The notes under the pieces: model-generated
What the model saw: the letters and a program-made list of their open reading frames with translations, nothing else
Told to the model about the DNA's origin: nothing
Databases searched by the model: none
Assembly: GCF_041431135.1 (NCBI RefSeq)
Contig: NZ_CP107799.1
Coordinates: 5,518,001-5,582,000 of the forward strand
Length of the DNA: 64,000 nucleotides
Reading direction: 5' to 3'
Source: Streptomyces sp. NBC_00554
GTDB lineage: Bacteria > Actinomycetota > Actinomycetes > Streptomycetales > Streptomycetaceae
Part shown: positions 16,763 to 24,981 of the stretch, piece after piece
Layout of the letters: the number at the start of each line of letters is the position of its first letter
Numbering within the stretch: position 1 is the first letter of the stretch
Position numbers and translations under genes: made by a program

Positions 16763-17686
16763 CTAGCGCGAGCGCCCCCGCGGACTGTGCCGGTGCGCCA
16801 ACGCCTCGTACGACGCCGACAAGGCCGGCGCAGCCGTCGCGTACGTCCGCTGGGCGACCCCCACGAACAGACAGTCCACCACCAGCAGCTGGCTGGTGCG
16901 TGACGACATGGCCGCAGGTCGCAGCTCGCTCTCGCGGGCCGTCGAGGTGGTGAGGATGTGGTCCGCGTACTGCGTCACGGGCCCGTCCGGGCGGCCGGTG
17001 ATCGCGACCGTCGTCGCACCGTGTTCGAAGGCGACCCGGAGAGGTTCGATGACGTCGCCGGTCGAGCCGGAGTGGGTGATGGATATCGCCACGTCCTTGG
17101 CGCGCAGCTGCACCGCGTTGGTGACGGCGAGGTGCGGGTCGCTGTGCGCGTGGGCTATGAGCCCGATGCGGAGCAGCTTCTGCGCGAGGTCCTGGGCGAC
17201 GAGACCGGACGCGCCCTGCCCGTAGATGTCGATACGGCGGGCGGCGGCGAGCGCGGTGACCGCCGCGCTGAGCTGGGCCATGTCGAGCCCGGCCGCGGTG
17301 TCGGCGAGGGTCTGCTGCTCGTCGTACGCGAGCTTGGCGACCACGTCGGCGATGGGGTCGTCGACCGCGATGTCCGCGGTGACTGCGGGCGCGCGGCCCG
17401 ACTGCTGCTGGGCGGCGAGCCCGGCGAGCGCGAGGCGCAGGTCGCGGTAGCCGGGGTAGCCGAGGAGGCGGGCGGTGCGGACCACCGTCGCCTCGCTGGT
17501 ACCGGTGAGTTCGGCCAGGCCGGTGACCGTGAGGGCCGCGCAGCCCGCCGGGTCGGCGGCGACGGCCTCCGCGACCCGCTGCATGGAGCGTGTCATCGAC
17601 GGGGCGAGCGTCCGCACCTTGGCCGCGAGGGCGGCCGGGGCGGGCGGCGCCTCACCGGCGAAAATTTCCTTCACGTCACGGGTCAC
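16763..17686 (-). CDS. RpiR-family transcriptional regulator (MurR-like)
   Basis: 307 residues. An N-terminal RpiR HTH_6 domain (about 20-95, AEAVAADPAGCAALTVTGLA then ELTGTSEATVVRTARLLGYPG) is joined to a SIS sugar-phosphate-binding domain (about 130-270, RIDIYGQGASGLVAQDLAQK, ISITHSGSTGDVIEPL). It likely senses MurNAc-6-phosphate and controls murQ-murP. GTG 17686 is preferred because it gives the family's usual length and lies beside the operator-like GAAAGATATTTTC; no good ribosome site is seen. It is divergent from the pair at 17742. Confidence 0.9.
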   Translation of the reverse strand: MTRDVKEIFAGEAPPAPAALAAKVRTLAPSMTRSMQRVAEAVAADPAGCAALTVTGLAELTGTSEATVVRTARLLGYPGYRDLRLALAGLAAQQQSGRAPAVTADIAVDDPIADVVAKLAYDEQQTLADTAAGLDMAQLSAAVTALAAARRIDIYGQGASGLVAQDLAQKLLRIGLIAHAHSDPHLAVTNAVQLRAKDVAISITHSGSTGDVIEPLRVAFEHGATTVAITGRPDGPVTQYADHILTTSTARESELRPAAMSSRTSQLLVVDCLFVGVAQRTYATAAPALSASYEALAHRHSPRGRSR

Positions 17687-17690
17687 AACT

Positions 17691-17703
17691 GAAAGATATT
17701 TTC
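17691..17703. promoter_or_regulatory. Operator-like GAAA-N5-TTTC site at the rpiR-type gene start
   Basis: GAAAGATATTTTC (17691-17703) has GAAA/TTTC arms and lies immediately upstream of the regulator's GTG. A related GAAAATTTC occurs at 17660-17668 inside the first codons. RpiR-family operators are often AT-rich palindromes of this sort, so autoregulation is plausible. Confidence 0.5.
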
Positions 17704-17741
17704 CGTTGGGGCATACGGTCAAGGGTGCGCACAATAGGTGC

Positions 17742-18134
17742 ATGAACCCCATCAGCGGCCCCGTCAGCCCCTTGGAGCAGGCGTTGCACGCGGCTCGCGC
17801 CCTCGTCCTCGCCGATCTCGCCGCGCGCGAGGTCGCGGACGCCGACGTGGTCTCGCTCGTCGAGGAGTCGGTGGTGCAGCGCCGCTGGTGGGTCGAGCAG
17901 TGGCCCGAGGGCGTGGAGTACGTGGCCGGGCTCGTCGCCCAGGACGTACAGGACGGCCTCCTCGAACGGCACGGGCGCTGGCCGCTGTGCCCCGTCTGCG
18001 AATCCGGCGACCCGCACGCCCTGGAGGTCGAGCCCGAGCTCGGTCCCGACCCGCACTGGGTGTGCCACCAGGCAGGCGTGAAGGTGGCCTCGGTGGGGAC
18101 GCTGGGGGCGGCCGGCGGGACCCCGCCCTCGTGA
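17742..18134 (+). CDS. Hypothetical protein with a CPxC motif
   Basis: 130 residues. The first 90 residues are helical (LEQALHAARALVLADLAARE then VVQRRWWVEQWPEGVEYV); the C-terminal part carries CPVCESGDPHALEVEP and HWVCHQAG, suggesting a small zinc site with Cys and His. The ATG is at 17742. It overlaps the next gene by GTGA (18131-18134), so the two are co-translated. Family name unknown to me; the pairing with a DUF4031 gene is a recurrent Streptomyces arrangement as I recall. Confidence 0.72.
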   Translation: MNPISGPVSPLEQALHAARALVLADLAAREVADADVVSLVEESVVQRRWWVEQWPEGVEYVAGLVAQDVQDGLLERHGRWPLCPVCESGDPHALEVEPELGPDPHWVCHQAGVKVASVGTLGAAGGTPPS

Positions 18135-18409
18135 CCGTCTACATCGATCCGCCCACCTGGCCGGGCCACGGCCGCCTGTGGTCCCACCTGATCAGCGACG
18201 TCTCGTACGACGAACTGCACGCCTTCGCCGAGGAGTTGGGTGCCCCGCGCCGCGCCTTCGAGCGCGACCACTACGACATCCCCTCGCACCGGTACGAGGA
18301 CGCGGTGCGCGCGGGCGCGGTGCAGGTCAGCAGCCGCGAGGTGGTGCGGCTGCTGTACGGGGCGGGGTTGCGCAGGGCCAAGAGGTGGGCAGGGCCGAGG
18401 AGTTCGTAG
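18131..18409 (+). CDS. DUF4031 domain protein
   Basis: 92 residues, starting VTVYIDPPTWPGHGRLWSHL and containing FERDHYDIPSHRYEDAV, which are hallmark DUF4031 segments. The GTG at 18131 overlaps the preceding stop. DUF4031 proteins are small soluble actinobacterial proteins of unknown activity. Length is normal. Confidence 0.85.
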   Translation: MTVYIDPPTWPGHGRLWSHLISDVSYDELHAFAEELGAPRRAFERDHYDIPSHRYEDAVRAGAVQVSSREVVRLLYGAGLRRAKRWAGPRSS

Positions 18410-18436
18410 CTTCGGTCGGCGCCCGGACGCGAGCAG

Positions 18437-19504
18437 TCAGCTCCGCAGCTCGTACGCGAACTGCTCACCGTCCTCGCTCACCCGTGTGAACCCGGCGCGT
18501 GAAATGACGCCCTGGGAAGGGATGTTGTCCCGGTCGACGGCCGCGAACAGCACCTTCACGTCGTCGTGCGCGAGCGCCCGGCCGGCCAGGGTGCGCAGGG
18601 CCTCGGTCGCGTAGCCGTTGCCACGGGCCTTCTCCGCCAGGTCGTAGCCGACCTCGGCGCGGCCCTCCTCGTCCGGGGTGCCGTGGAAGCCCATGCCGCC
18701 GACCGCGCGGCCGTCCTCGGTGCGTACGAGGACGAAGAGGCCCCACTCGGGGCGGTGCACCCCGGCCTCGTACGCCTTCACGACCATCCCGGCGGCCTCC
18801 CGCGTGCCCTCGAAGGGGCCGCCCTCGACCCACGCGAAGCCGCCCGTGCCGCCTGCCCGCAGATCGGCGGCGGCCGCCGGAGTGACTCCCTGGAGCGTGA
18901 GCCGCTCGGACCCGATCACCAGGTTGTTGCTCCAGCGCCACTCGGTGACCGGGGCGCGGCCAGGCAGTTCGCCGCGGCCGGTCGCCCAGAGCAGGGTGCG
19001 CCAGTGGTCCGGGCCGGGCCTGACGTGCGGGAAGATCCGGGTCAGTACGTCCTCGCAGAGCGCGGCCGCGGGCTCGTACGGGACGCCGAGGCCCTCGGCG
19101 ATGTCGTGCGTGTGCAGCAGGACTTCGGCGACGCCCATCGCGGCGAAGCCCTCGCGGTTCGCGCTGCGGAAGGGGTACGGGTGGAAGGCGCGCACCTCGC
19201 GGGGTGTCGTGCGGACGGTGGCGGCGAGCAGGGCGCCGGTCGTCTCGATCACGTCGACGACGCCCGCGTTGTCGGTGCCGTCCTCCATGGTGATGTCGAA
19301 CGGGACGTACGCCTTGGTGGCGCGCCCCGCCAGCTGCCCCGCGTACGCGATGAGATCGGAGCAGATGTGCACGGCGGTCTCGCGGCAACTCCACGCCAGG
19401 CGGCCCGCCTTGACCCCGTCCCAGTCCCGCCCGCTCAACGTCCGCAGCAGCGCCGCACTGCCCGCCACGGCCTCCGACACCTGGTCCCCACCCATGTCTC
19501 CCAT
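18437..19504 (-). CDS. Fusion: DinB/mycothiol-type maleylpyruvate isomerase-like domain plus GNAT acetyltransferase
   Basis: 355 residues. The N-terminal part (about 1-200) resembles the mycothiol-dependent maleylpyruvate isomerase/DinB four-helix fold: AWSCRETAVHICSDLIAYAG and VAEVLLHTHDIAEGL, the latter with the metal-ligand-like histidines. The C-terminal part (about 205-355) is a GNAT domain with the acetyl-CoA loop EKARGNGYATEALRTLA. The combined enzyme probably modifies a small molecule or antibiotic-like amine, but no substrate can be assigned. The ATG at 19504 opens the isomerase-like half. The downstream HD gene at 19550 is on the same strand, 45 bases upstream. Confidence 0.85.
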   Translation of the reverse strand: MGDMGGDQVSEAVAGSAALLRTLSGRDWDGVKAGRLAWSCRETAVHICSDLIAYAGQLAGRATKAYVPFDITMEDGTDNAGVVDVIETTGALLAATVRTTPREVRAFHPYPFRSANREGFAAMGVAEVLLHTHDIAEGLGVPYEPAAALCEDVLTRIFPHVRPGPDHWRTLLWATGRGELPGRAPVTEWRWSNNLVIGSERLTLQGVTPAAAADLRAGGTGGFAWVEGGPFEGTREAAGMVVKAYEAGVHRPEWGLFVLVRTEDGRAVGGMGFHGTPDEEGRAEVGYDLAEKARGNGYATEALRTLAGRALAHDDVKVLFAAVDRDNIPSQGVISRAGFTRVSEDGEQFAYELRS

Positions 19505-19549
19505 GGGGTGAGGGTAGGCGCGACCGCGGTCGCGTACGTACCCGATTTT

Positions 19550-20206
19550 TCAGCCGGGGGCGCTGCCGAGCCGTGTCAGCTCCGTCCGCAGGTTCTCGCG
19601 GGCCCGCCGCTCCCACTCCCGCTCGCCGTACGGCGTTCTGAACAGTCTCGGCAGGTCGAGCAGCTGGCGCAGGATCGCCGCTCTGCCCTCGCGGAACGCC
19701 TCGGCGGGGACGAAGGCGTACTCCTCGCGGACGGCCGTCGTATAGGCCGCGTACGCCGGTGGGGACGCGGCCAGGATCGCCAGGTCGGCGTCGCAGAGGA
19801 CCTGGCCGTTGCGGTCGTCGTCCGCGGGGGCGTGGGTGACGGTGAGGCGGACCAGGCGGGCCACCTCCGCGGTGTCGGGGTCGGAAAGACCGGCTTCGGG
19901 GAGGGCGCGTTCGGCCAGGTGGGCCGAGCGTTCCTCGTTCTCGGAGCGGTCCGGGAGGTAGACGGCGTCGTGGAACCAGGCGGCCAGGCGTACCAGGTCG
20001 GGGGTGTCCGCGTACTTCTCCAGTGCGTCGATGTGGTCGAGGACCGCTGTGAGGTGGGTGAGGGTGTGGTAGCGGCGCTGGGGCTCCTGCCAGCGGGTGA
20101 GGAGGTTGTCCGCGTAGGGGGTGGGGTCGGGGGTTTGTTCGCCGGGGGAGCGGGCGCCTTCCAGGGCGTGGGTCCAGCGGGTGCGGAGGGTGTCGAGGTC
20201 GGGCAT
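19550..20206 (-). CDS. HD-domain metal-dependent hydrolase-like protein
   Basis: 218 residues. Key features are RYHTLTHL near residue 45, WFHDAVY (the HD pair) near 77-83, and RLTVTHAPADDDRNG with DADLAILA further on. This matches the family of small 'HD domain-containing / N-methyl-D-aspartate receptor NMDAR2C-like' proteins that bind metal and hydrolyse phosphate esters. Substrate unknown. It precedes the GNAT fusion gene on the same strand. Confidence 0.85.
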   Translation of the reverse strand: MPDLDTLRTRWTHALEGARSPGEQTPDPTPYADNLLTRWQEPQRRYHTLTHLTAVLDHIDALEKYADTPDLVRLAAWFHDAVYLPDRSENEERSAHLAERALPEAGLSDPDTAEVARLVRLTVTHAPADDDRNGQVLCDADLAILAASPPAYAAYTTAVREEYAFVPAEAFREGRAAILRQLLDLPRLFRTPYGEREWERRARENLRTELTRLGSAPG

Positions 20207-20250
20207 GGGGTCATTGTGCGGGTGCCGGGTGGGCTGGGGTGGGGTTTGTT

Positions 20251-20367
20251 CGCCCCCTCCGCCCCTTCCCGTCCCGTTCCTGGGGGCTGCGCCCCCAGAC
20301 CCCCCTTTCGCGCTTCGCGCTCGTCCTCAAACGCCGGACGGGCTGGAACCTCCCCGGAGGGGCTGAA
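20251..20367. repeat. Dispersed intergenic repeat (copy A, single arm)
   Basis: CGCCCCCTCCGCCCC, GTCCCGTTCCTGGGGGCTGC, the GCTTCGCGCTCGTCCTCAAA stretch and CGCCGGACGGGCTGG follow one another. The same modules occur as large inverted pairs at 31066-31301 and 37952-38135. This is a known type of Streptomyces intergenic sequence; it lies in front of the cutC-like gene. Confidence 0.85.
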
Positions 20368-20429
20368 GAACCGATCTCGCGTACGCTTTGATTGGACTAG
20401 ACCTGTAGCCGCCCAAGGGAAGAGGTCCG

Positions 20430-21125
20430 ATGAGTAAGCGTAGGCGCGCAGTCCTGGAGGTGATCGCCCTCGGTGTGGAGGACGCGGTCGCCGCTGAGGC
20501 CGGAGGCGCGGACCGCCTTGAGCTGGTCACCGACATGGCCGCGGACGGGCTCACCCCGGACGTGGAGACCTTCGCCGGGATCCGGGCCGCCGTCGACGTC
20601 TCGCTGCGCGTGATGCTGCGGCTCGCGGACGGCTTCGCGGCCGGTGATGTGGACGCGCTGGTACGCGTCGCCGGTGAGCTGCGCACCGCGGGGGCCGACG
20701 AGTTCGTGCTCGGGTTCCTCGACGAGCACGGCGGCGTGGACCTGACCGCCGTGGAGCGGATCGTCGCCGAACTGGACGGCTGCCGCTGGACCTTCCACCG
20801 CGCGATCGACCGCGCCGCCGACCGCGACGCCCTGCGCAAGCAGCTCGCGGACCTGCCCGGCCTCGACGCCTACCTGACCGCCGGCTCCCCCGACGGCGTC
20901 GACGACGGCCTGCCCACCCTCCTCGTCGAGGCCGCGCGCCGCGGTGAACCCGGCTACGAGCCGCAGATCATGGTGGGCGGCGGGCTGCGCCTCGACCACG
21001 TGCCGCAGCTGCGCGCCGCGGGCATCGACGCCTTCCACATCGGCGGCGCCGCCCGGCCCGGCGGCTGGACCGGGCCGGTCTCGGCGGAGGCGGTAGGGGA
21101 GTGGCGGCGGGTCCTGGACGCGTAG
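20430..21125 (+). CDS. CutC-family protein
   Basis: 231 residues, a complete TIM-barrel CutC protein. Visible markers are LEVIALGVEDAVAAEAGGAD, DRLELVTDMAADGLTP, the FHRAIDRAAD segment and the late GGGLRLDHVP and FHIGGAARPG. CutC was named for copper homeostasis in E. coli but that role is disputed, so no function is claimed. Spacing to the repeat upstream is short, and the gene is convergent with the HelD-like gene. Confidence 0.9.
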   Translation: MSKRRRAVLEVIALGVEDAVAAEAGGADRLELVTDMAADGLTPDVETFAGIRAAVDVSLRVMLRLADGFAAGDVDALVRVAGELRTAGADEFVLGFLDEHGGVDLTAVERIVAELDGCRWTFHRAIDRAADRDALRKQLADLPGLDAYLTAGSPDGVDDGLPTLLVEAARRGEPGYEPQIMVGGGLRLDHVPQLRAAGIDAFHIGGAARPGGWTGPVSAEAVGEWRRVLDA

Positions 21126-21151
21126 CCGGGCCCTAGGTGTGCTGTCCGGTC

Positions 21152-23209
21152 CTAACCCAGTTGGGCCGGCAGTGGTGCCGCGTGTGTCACGGTCAGGCCC
21201 GAGACCGCTCGGGTCAGGGCGACGTACAGGCGGCGCAGGCCGGTGCGTTCGTCGGGTTCGCCGTCGACCACGGCCTGCGGTTCGTCGAGGACCACGTAGT
21301 CGTACTCGAGACCCTTGGCCAGCGAGGCCGGCACGAGGGTCAGGCGGGTGTCGAGGGTCGTCTCCTCGCCCGGAGCGAGGTAGGTGATCCCGGCCTCCGT
21401 CAGCGCCTCGGCCAGGGCCGGGATCCGGGCGTCCGCGGCGATCAGCCCTGTCGAGCCCTCGTTGCGGAGCAACTCCTCGCAGGCGGCGACCACTTCACCG
21501 GTCGCCGTGATCGGGCGTACGTCGAAGAAGCCCGGGTTCTCGCGCACCGACGCCACCGGCGTCAGCCCGGGCGCGATGTGCGGCAGCAGCCTGGACGCGT
21601 ACGTGATGACGTCGGTGGGGACGCGGAAACCGGCCGTCAGCTCCTCGATGACGGCCTCACCCTTGCCGAGATGACCGAGCGCCTCGGCCCAACTCCGCGT
21701 CGCCCAGGGCGTGGTGCCCTGCGCCAGGTCGCCGAGCACGGTCGCCGAACCGGTCGTGCAGCGCCGCCCCACCGCCCGATACTGCATGGGGGAGAGGTCC
21801 TGCGCCTCGTCGAGGACGACATGCCCGAGCGAGTGCGTCCGCTGGACGAGGTCGGTGGCCTCGTCGATCAGCACGGCGTCGGCCGGGGCCCACTTGGCGG
21901 CCTTCACGGACCGCGCCGGCTTCTGCCAGAGGATCTCCTTCTGCTCGTCCTCGTCGAGGATTCCCGCCGCGTGTACGGCGAGGAAGTCCGCGTCGCAGAG
22001 CAGCCGGAGGACCAGCTTGGCGGGGTCGACGGGCGGCCAGATCGCCTTGACCGCGGCCTTCACGGCGGCGTTGCGGGCGACCGCGTCCTGCACCCGGTCG
22101 TCCGGCGCCTCGCCCGAGCGCTCCATCTGGACCAGCACCACATGCGCGATCCGCTGCGGAAGCGCCTCGCGGGCGGCGCCGTACCGGATGTCGCGGTCCA
22201 GCAACTCCCGGACGATCTCCTCCAGTTCGTACGCGGGGACGCGCCAGCGCCGCGAGCCACGTACGACCATGACCGGCTCGGTCGGCAGGGTCACATGCGA
22301 GCGGACGGCCCTGCGCAGCACCTCCGCCATCCGGGCGTCGCCCTTGATGACCGCGGCGGTGGCGCCGTCCGTGCCCCGGACCTCCACATGGGCGACGAGG
22401 TCGTCGACCGTCGCCTGCTTGACCTCCAACTCGCCCAGGGCGGGGAGCACTTGCTCGATGTAGTGCAGGAAGGACCTGTTCGGCCCGATGACGAGGGTGC
22501 CGGTGCGGGCGAGCCGCTCGCGGTGGGCGTACAGCAGATACGCGACACGGTGCAGGCCCACGGCCGTCTTGCCGGTGCCGGGACCGCCCTGCACGCAGAC
22601 GGAGCCGGACAGTCCCGCCCGTACGATCTCGTCCTGCTCCGGCTGGATGGTCGCCACGATGTCGCGCATCGGGCCGACGCGCGGGCGCTCGATCTCCTGC
22701 TGGAGCAGCTTGCTGGTGGCCGCGGTCTCGGTGGGGTCGGAGAGGTGCTCGTCCTCGTACGCGGTGAGGTCCCCGCCGGTGTAACCGAAGCGGCGCCTGA
22801 GCCCGACGTCCATCGGATCCCGCTTCGAGGCCCGGTAGAACGGCTGCGACACCGGCGCGCGCCAGTCGATGACCATCGGATCGCCGTCGGCGTCGTGGAC
22901 GTGCCGCCGCCCGATGTAGAAGCGCTCGCCCTCCGCGCCCTCCGCCTTGTCGGCGCCCGGAGCGTGCAGGTAGTCGAGCCGCCCGAAGAACAGCGGGGTG
23001 TGGCTGAGGTCGGCGAGGGCCTTGATGCGCTCGTCGATCTGGTGCTGGAGGACCGCCGCGTTCACCCAGTTCGCGGTGACGTCCTTGATGTCGAGGTTCT
23101 CGACGTCCTCGCGCATCGCGCGCAGGGCGGCACGCGAGTCACCGAGGTGGGCGCGCTCGCGGGACAGGGGGTCGTCGGTGTGGAGCGGATGGTCGGACGG
23201 GCTGGACAA
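21152..23209 (-). CDS. HelD/HelR-type UvrD-like ATPase (RNA polymerase-binding)
   Basis: 685 residues. An N-terminal coiled segment (about 12-70, SRERAHLGDSRAALRAMRED), a middle segment with VIDWRAPVSQPFYRA, Walker A GGPGTGKT (208-215), Walker B-like VVLDEAQDLSPMQYRAVGRR, and the motif VI region LRRLYVALTRAVSGL. Proteins of this class bind RNA polymerase and remove it from stalled or drug-bound complexes; HelR confers rifamycin tolerance in Streptomyces. I see no rifamycin-associated palindrome (RAE) upstream, so inducibility by rifamycin is not supported here. An alternative is a general SF1 helicase. Start ATG 23209 fits the HelD N-terminus. Confidence 0.88.
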   Translation of the reverse strand: MSSPSDHPLHTDDPLSRERAHLGDSRAALRAMREDVENLDIKDVTANWVNAAVLQHQIDERIKALADLSHTPLFFGRLDYLHAPGADKAEGAEGERFYIGRRHVHDADGDPMVIDWRAPVSQPFYRASKRDPMDVGLRRRFGYTGGDLTAYEDEHLSDPTETAATSKLLQQEIERPRVGPMRDIVATIQPEQDEIVRAGLSGSVCVQGGPGTGKTAVGLHRVAYLLYAHRERLARTGTLVIGPNRSFLHYIEQVLPALGELEVKQATVDDLVAHVEVRGTDGATAAVIKGDARMAEVLRRAVRSHVTLPTEPVMVVRGSRRWRVPAYELEEIVRELLDRDIRYGAAREALPQRIAHVVLVQMERSGEAPDDRVQDAVARNAAVKAAVKAIWPPVDPAKLVLRLLCDADFLAVHAAGILDEDEQKEILWQKPARSVKAAKWAPADAVLIDEATDLVQRTHSLGHVVLDEAQDLSPMQYRAVGRRCTTGSATVLGDLAQGTTPWATRSWAEALGHLGKGEAVIEELTAGFRVPTDVITYASRLLPHIAPGLTPVASVRENPGFFDVRPITATGEVVAACEELLRNEGSTGLIAADARIPALAEALTEAGITYLAPGEETTLDTRLTLVPASLAKGLEYDYVVLDEPQAVVDGEPDERTGLRRLYVALTRAVSGLTVTHAAPLPAQLG

Positions 23210-23351
23210 GGGGGTGCCTCCGGGAGACCTGCGGTGTGGGTGATTCCTGGATGCCGTCCGGTTTCCGTCCGGCCGGCGGCGCTCCGTGCGGGGAGGCGGG
23301 CAAGAGCGGAGATTCTAGGCGAGCGGGGGATGCCGGGGCCAACCCTTTTTT

Positions 23352-23425
23352 ACGCGGCTCAGCACGCCCGTTCTGCGCGGCTCAGCGGTACGCCCGTTCT
23401 ACGCGGCCTCAGGGGTACGCCCGTA
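23352..23425. repeat. Three tandem ~25-bp repeats
   Basis: Units at 23352-23374, 23375-23400 and 23401-23425 share CGCGGCTCAG and ACGCCCGTTCT. They are in the 341-base gap between the HelD-like gene and the small gene at 23551, which otherwise shows no gene. Function unknown. Confidence 0.8.
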
Positions 23426-23550
23426 GGAGCCCTAGGGGTCGGGGTCCGTCGTGAGGCGTACGAGGGGCGGCCCGCAGGTGTACGAAGGGGCCGCCGGGGT
23501 TCGGTCCGGGGGGTGACGCCATTCGGGACCGCGAGTTCCACCATGGATAC

Positions 23551-23730
23551 ATGAGCGCAGCTACCTTCACCCCAGGCCCTGTCCGCACCGGCGCGACCGC
23601 CGCCTCCGGAACCCACCAGCGCCACCGCGTCGGCGACGCCCTGCGCGCCGTCAAGGTGTTCGCCGGTGCGGCCCTCAGCGTGGTCCTCCTCGGCGAGTAC
23701 GGAGAGGAGGCGGGCGTACGGCGACGGTGA
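23551..23730 (+). CDS. Small hypothetical protein (59 aa)
   Basis: 59 residues: MSAATFTPGPVRTGATAAS, a basic turn with HQRHRVGDALRAVKVF, a hydrophobic AGAALSVVLLGEY segment and a RR-containing tail. The composition (helix with a conserved-looking core) and Streptomyces codon use favour a real gene. It has no adjacent partner; the GT87-like gene starts 93 bases later. I do not recognise a family. The ATG at 23551 is close to another ATG at 23543 in a different frame. Confidence 0.6.
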   Translation: MSAATFTPGPVRTGATAASGTHQRHRVGDALRAVKVFAGAALSVVLLGEYGEEAGVRRR

Positions 23731-23823
23731 CCGTATGACCGACCCGCAGCGGTGAGTCGTACACCCGTCCCGCAGCGGTGAGCCGTCCGCCGGGCCGAAC
23801 TGCCCGGACACTAGGGTCACTCC

Positions 23824-24981
23824 GTGCTTCAACGGAACGTGATCCGCCGCTCACCCAGTGAAGTCGCCTCCGCGCGAACCCTGCTGATCGTCTCCCTCGC
23901 CGCCTTCTCCGCGCTGTGCGTCGTCACGCACGCCCCCATGGCCGACGTACTGGTCTACCGGGCCGAGGGCGCGGCCGTGGCGAACGGCACGGATCTCTAC
24001 GGGTTCACCGTCACCGAGTGGCGGCTGCCCGCGACGTACCCGCCCTTCGCGGCGCTCCTCTTCGTGCCGACGACCTGGCTCCCCCTCGGCGCCCTCAAGC
24101 TGGCCTTCGCCGCCGGGAACGTGGCCCTGCTGGCCGCGCTGGTCCGGCTCTCCTGCCGCCTCGCGGACCTGCCCGCGAGAGCCCCCGCCGTCTGCGCCGC
24201 CACCGCGCTCGCCCTCTGGCTCGAACCCGTCTTCCAGACCGTCCTGTTCGGCCAGATCAATCTCGCCCTGGCCGTGCTGATCCTCTGGGACCTGACCCGC
24301 CCGACCGGCGCCCGCGGCAAGGGAATCGCGCTCGGCATCGCCGCCGGGGTGAAACTGACGCCGGCCCTCTTCATCGCGTACCTGCTGCTCAGGGGGAGGC
24401 GACGGGAGGCGGCCACGGCCGTGTCGGCCTTCGCCGGGACCGTACTGCTCGGTGCGCTCGTACTCCCCGCCGCCAGCGTCGACTTCTTCACCCGGCGGCT
24501 GTACGAGACCGGGCGCGTCGGCAAGGTGTGGATCGTCGACAACCAGTCGCTCCAGGGGCTGATCGCCCGCGCACTGGGGGAACGGGAGCCGGGCCTCGCC
24601 TGGGCGCTGCCCGCGGTGGCCGTCGCCTGCGCGGGCCTCTGGCTGGCCCGCCGCGCCCCCCAGGACCGCTGGGGCATCCTGATCACCGCCACCACGGCCC
24701 TGCTCGTCTGCCCGATCAGCTGGTCGCACCACTGGGTGTGGTGCGTACCGCTGATCGCCGTCCTCTACGCCGAACGCCGCCTCCACCTGGCCGCGGCGGC
24801 GACGGTCGTCTTCACGGCCCGTACCCTCTGGCTGGTCCCGCACCAGGGCGACCTGGACCTGCAACTCCCCTGGTGGCAGCAGCTGTTGGCCTCGCCGTAC
24901 CCCCTGCTGGGACTGGCCCTGCTGGCGGCTCAGCCGTCCTTGTCCGCCGCAAGGAGCTCATCGGCGTCCATGATCCGGTAG
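23824..24981 (+). CDS. GT87/DUF2029-family membrane mannosyltransferase-like protein
   Basis: 385 residues with about nine to ten membrane helices. After the first helix comes DVLVYRAEGAAVANGTDLYG, the acidic loop typical of polyprenol-phosphate-sugar GT-C enzymes. ATYPPFAALL and KLTPALFIAYLLLRGR are the classic DUF2029 segments, and NQSLQG and SWSHHWVW complete the pattern. Relatives transfer mannose or arabinose from a polyprenyl carrier to envelope glycans on the outer face of the membrane. The acceptor is unknown. The GTG at 23824 is used. The 3' end overlaps the convergent XPB gene by 52 bases. Confidence 0.88.
   Translation: MLQRNVIRRSPSEVASARTLLIVSLAAFSALCVVTHAPMADVLVYRAEGAAVANGTDLYGFTVTEWRLPATYPPFAALLFVPTTWLPLGALKLAFAAGNVALLAALVRLSCRLADLPARAPAVCAATALALWLEPVFQTVLFGQINLALAVLILWDLTRPTGARGKGIALGIAAGVKLTPALFIAYLLLRGRRREAATAVSAFAGTVLLGALVLPAASVDFFTRRLYETGRVGKVWIVDNQSLQGLIARALGEREPGLAWALPAVAVACAGLWLARRAPQDRWGILITATTALLVCPISWSHHWVWCVPLIAVLYAERRLHLAAAATVVFTARTLWLVPHQGDLDLQLPWWQQLLASPYPLLGLALLAAQPSLSAARSSSASMIR

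Noticed and set aside
23210..23350. Rifamycin-associated element upstream of the HelD/HelR-like gene
   Set aside because: No 19-bp GGGGCTTGCGGCAAGCCCC-like palindrome is present in the region.
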